From NCBI GenBank assembly GCA_039923755.1, contig JBDTCD010000178.1, forward strand, positions 1 to 6,734: a stretch of DNA of 6,734 nucleotides. Direction: 5' to 3'. The translations under genes and the position numbers were made by a program. Origin of the DNA: Terrimesophilobacter sp039923755. GTDB taxonomy: Bacteria; Actinomycetota; Actinomycetes; Actinomycetales; Microbacteriaceae. The notes under the pieces are model-generated. The model had not been told where the DNA came from, did no database searches, and was given only the letters and a program-made list of their open reading frames with translations. Positions 5,226-6,734 of this stretch are shown here, in pieces (positions within the stretch are counted from its first letter, which is position 1; the number at the start of each line of letters is the position of its first letter).

Positions 5226-6454
5226 AGCCAGGCCTTCCCTTCTCCGCGGTACGTGGGGAGCGTGTCGACAATGCGATCCCCGTCGATGACCGCGAGTTCG
5301 TTCACGTGCTCGGCGAGTTCTCCGGCCTTGGTATGGCGGAACCATACGCGGTCACCGACCTCAAGAGTTCTCGCGTGCCTGAGCGGAGTCTGCACTTCTC
5401 CCGCCATCTCTCTCGGAAACATCCCCAGCCCCTCCGGCCAGACGGGAAGCGGAAGCCGATCCACCGCGGGCGGACCCGAGGCGATCCAGCCCCCGCCAAG
5501 CACCGTCGCTATGTCGGAAGTCGGCTTCCGCACCACGGACAGAGCGAATGCCGTGGCCGGTGCAGGTCTGAATGCGCCGTAGTGGTCGAACAGATGTGGG
5601 CCGAAGAGCCCGCTCCCGGCCGCAATCTCGGTGACGGCAGCCTCAGCACTCGTCGATTCGATCGAGCCGGTGCCTCCGCCATTCACGAACTCCAGTTCGG
5701 CACACTCGCTGATGGCGGCAACGGTGGCCGCGCGACGAGCGGCGAGTTCCGTGGCCGAGTGTTTCTGCATCCACCGCACGAGTGCACCGTAGATTGGCCG
5801 CCCCTCCGGTTGGTCGACTGTACCGGCGATCTGCCCTTCATACGCCATGAGTCCAACGAGAGTGAACCCCGGACGCACGGCGATGTGCTGAGCGAGCTGG
5901 CGCGCCTGCTCCACCGTGCGAACGGGCGATCGCCACGTTCCCATATGCCCGAGCAGGCGGGAGTCCCACGATGCGTCTAATTCGAGGCAGACCCGAATGC
6001 TCGAACGCATGGCCGGCGCGATGACACTGTCGACGAGGTCGAGCTGGGCCACCGAGTCCACCATGATCGTCACGCGCGCGGCGAGGTTTTCGTCGCGGCC
6101 GAGCCGCTCGATCGCCGACCGGTCAACACTCGGGTAGCCGACCACGACATCCTGGATCGTTTCGGCGAGCCAGAGCGCTTCTGGAAGGGTGTACGCGAGA
6201 ACGCCGTGGTAGCCGGGGAGTGCTTCGACCGCCTCAATTGCTCCGCGCACGCGAAGCGACTTGCTCGCCACGCGAATGGTCTTGGCCCCGCCGCTTGGCG
6301 AGAGACGATCGAGCATGTCATGGGCGTTGTGGGCGAGGGCCGGCTGCGAGAGTACGCCGAAGGGCGTATCCAGTGCGGCAGTCGCTGCACTCAACGCTGG
6401 CCAGTACTCCCTCGGTTTCTCCCAGGGTGCGTTTGTTGGTCGGTCGAGCCGCAT
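5222..6454 (-). CDS. PLP-dependent amino acid deaminase/aldolase (alanine racemase-like fold, D-threonine aldolase / D-serine dehydratase-like)
   Basis: A 410-residue fold-type III PLP enzyme. The N-terminal barrel resembles Ala_racemase_N, with Lys65 in IRVASKSLR as the expected PLP Schiff-base lysine. GLMAYEGQIAG (201-211) and VNGGGTGSIE (257-266, phosphate-binding glycine loop) follow. The C-terminal part resembles the D-serine dehydratase-like domain, with VLGGGWIASGPP, GEVQTPL, RHTKAGELAEHVNEL (about 373-387) and the closing PTYRGEGKAWL (400-410). In characterised relatives this domain binds a divalent metal and the enzymes cleave or deaminate D-threonine, D-serine or 3-hydroxy-aspartate. 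His383 is a possible metal ligand, by rough alignment only. Actinobacterial members are annotated loosely as alanine racemase or amino acid deaminase/aldolase, and the real reaction is unknown. The ATG is preceded by TAGGA (6460-6464) at 5 nt, overlapping the MFS stop. The 3' end overlaps the oxidase start. Confidence 0.88.
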   Translation of the reverse strand: MRLDRPTNAPWEKPREYWPALSAATAALDTPFGVLSQPALAHNAHDMLDRLSPSGGAKTIRVASKSLRVRGAIEAVEALPGYHGVLAYTLPEALWLAETIQDVVVGYPSVDRSAIERLGRDENLAARVTIMVDSVAQLDLVDSVIAPAMRSSIRVCLELDASWDSRLLGHMGTWRSPVRTVEQARQLAQHIAVRPGFTLVGLMAYEGQIAGTVDQPEGRPIYGALVRWMQKHSATELAARRAATVAAISECAELEFVNGGGTGSIESTSAEAAVTEIAAGSGLFGPHLFDHYGAFRPAPATAFALSVVRKPTSDIATVLGGGWIASGPPAVDRLPLPVWPEGLGMFPREMAGEVQTPLRHARTLEVGDRVWFRHTKAGELAEHVNELAVIDGDRIVDTLPTYRGEGKAWL

Positions 6455-6461
6455 GTCGTTC

Positions 6462-6734
6462 CTACCGAACCGACCGCACGGGGATCACCGCGAGGCCGCC
6501 GACGAGAGCGGAAACCGCGGCAATAAGGAACAGACCCTGGAACCCGACGAGCGCGGCAACGATGAACGCGCCAAGAAGCGGGGCGATCGCTTGTGGCACC
6601 GTGGTCGCGATGTTCATGATGCCGAGATCCTTGCCGCGTGCCGCCGCATACGGAAGCACCTGCGTAGCGAGAGCCTGGTCGACCGAGAGGAAGCACCCGT
6701 AGCCGAGACCCAACAGGCCAGCGGCGACCCAGGC
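6462..6734 (-). CDS. MFS transporter, C-terminal fragment (runs off the right edge)
   Basis: Ninety residues plus stop are visible, and the frame stays open to the window end. Three hydrophobic segments are visible: about 5-22 (GLLGLGYGCFLSVDQAL), 41-63 (ATTVPQAIAPLLGAFIVAAL) and 69-87, ending in the short basic tail RSVR. They fit the last three helices of a 12-helix major facilitator. The string VDQALATQVLP followed by GKDLGIMNIATTVPQAIAPLLGA is typical of an actinobacterial MFS group often found near sugar or glycoside genes. It is truncated only by the window boundary, and no frameshift is seen. Its stop lies 7 nt from the PLP-enzyme start, so it heads or sits within the same operon. It may import the glycoside cut by the GH1 enzyme; export is equally possible from sequence. 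Confidence 0.88.
   Translation of the reverse strand, partial: AWVAAGLLGLGYGCFLSVDQALATQVLPYAAARGKDLGIMNIATTVPQAIAPLLGAFIVAALVGFQGLFLIAAVSALVGGLAVIPVRSVR

Noticed and set aside
4911..5980. Two plus-strand frames of about 223 residues opposite the oxidase and PLP enzyme genes
   Set aside because: They overlap each other and the well-supported minus-strand genes. Their composition is typical of antisense shadows.

Overview
The window is GC-rich with short intergenic gaps, overlapping start and stop codons and mixed GTG/ATG starts. The protein families fit a high-GC actinobacterium. A member of the Micrococcales, for example Microbacteriaceae, is my best guess from family resemblance only. Two gene blocks point towards each other. 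I see no mobile element, CRISPR array, tRNA or rRNA.

Left block, plus strand, 163-2305: a TetR-family repressor, then the ATPase (822-1574) and permease (1571-2305) of an ABC-2 type exporter. This is the common layout of a repressor-controlled efflux system. The most informative regulatory signal lies at the repressor/ATPase junction. A near-consensus promoter (TTGACA, 18 bp, AATAAT) would start transcription on or next to the ATPase ATG. That ATG has no Shine-Dalgarno sequence, which predicts a leaderless mRNA. A palindrome covering the -10 element and the start codon is a good candidate for the TetR operator. One 8-base half-site of it recurs upstream of the repressor gene. The first 160 bases also carry hints of a divergent minus-strand gene starting just left of the window.

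Middle, 2306-2475: a convergent intergenic gap. It holds a C-rich, G-poor stretch that looks like a Rho loading region, a long imperfect inverted repeat, and a small hexamer repeat.

Right block, minus strand, read from 6734 down to 2476: the 3' end of an MFS transporter, a fold-type III PLP enzyme of the amino acid deaminase/aldolase (D-threonine aldolase / D-serine dehydratase-like) group, an FAD-dependent sugar-lactone oxidase of the D-arabinono-1,4-lactone/L-gulonolactone oxidase family, and a GH1 beta-glucosidase. The four genes are separated by 7, -4 and -4 bases, so they are almost certainly one translationally coupled operon with its promoter off the right edge. The GH1 protein has no signal peptide and lacks the phospho-glycosidase motif. 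A glycoside imported by the MFS protein and cut inside the cell is therefore plausible. How the PLP enzyme and the lactone oxidase fit into the same pathway is not obvious, and this gene set is the best candidate here for an uncharacterised pathway.
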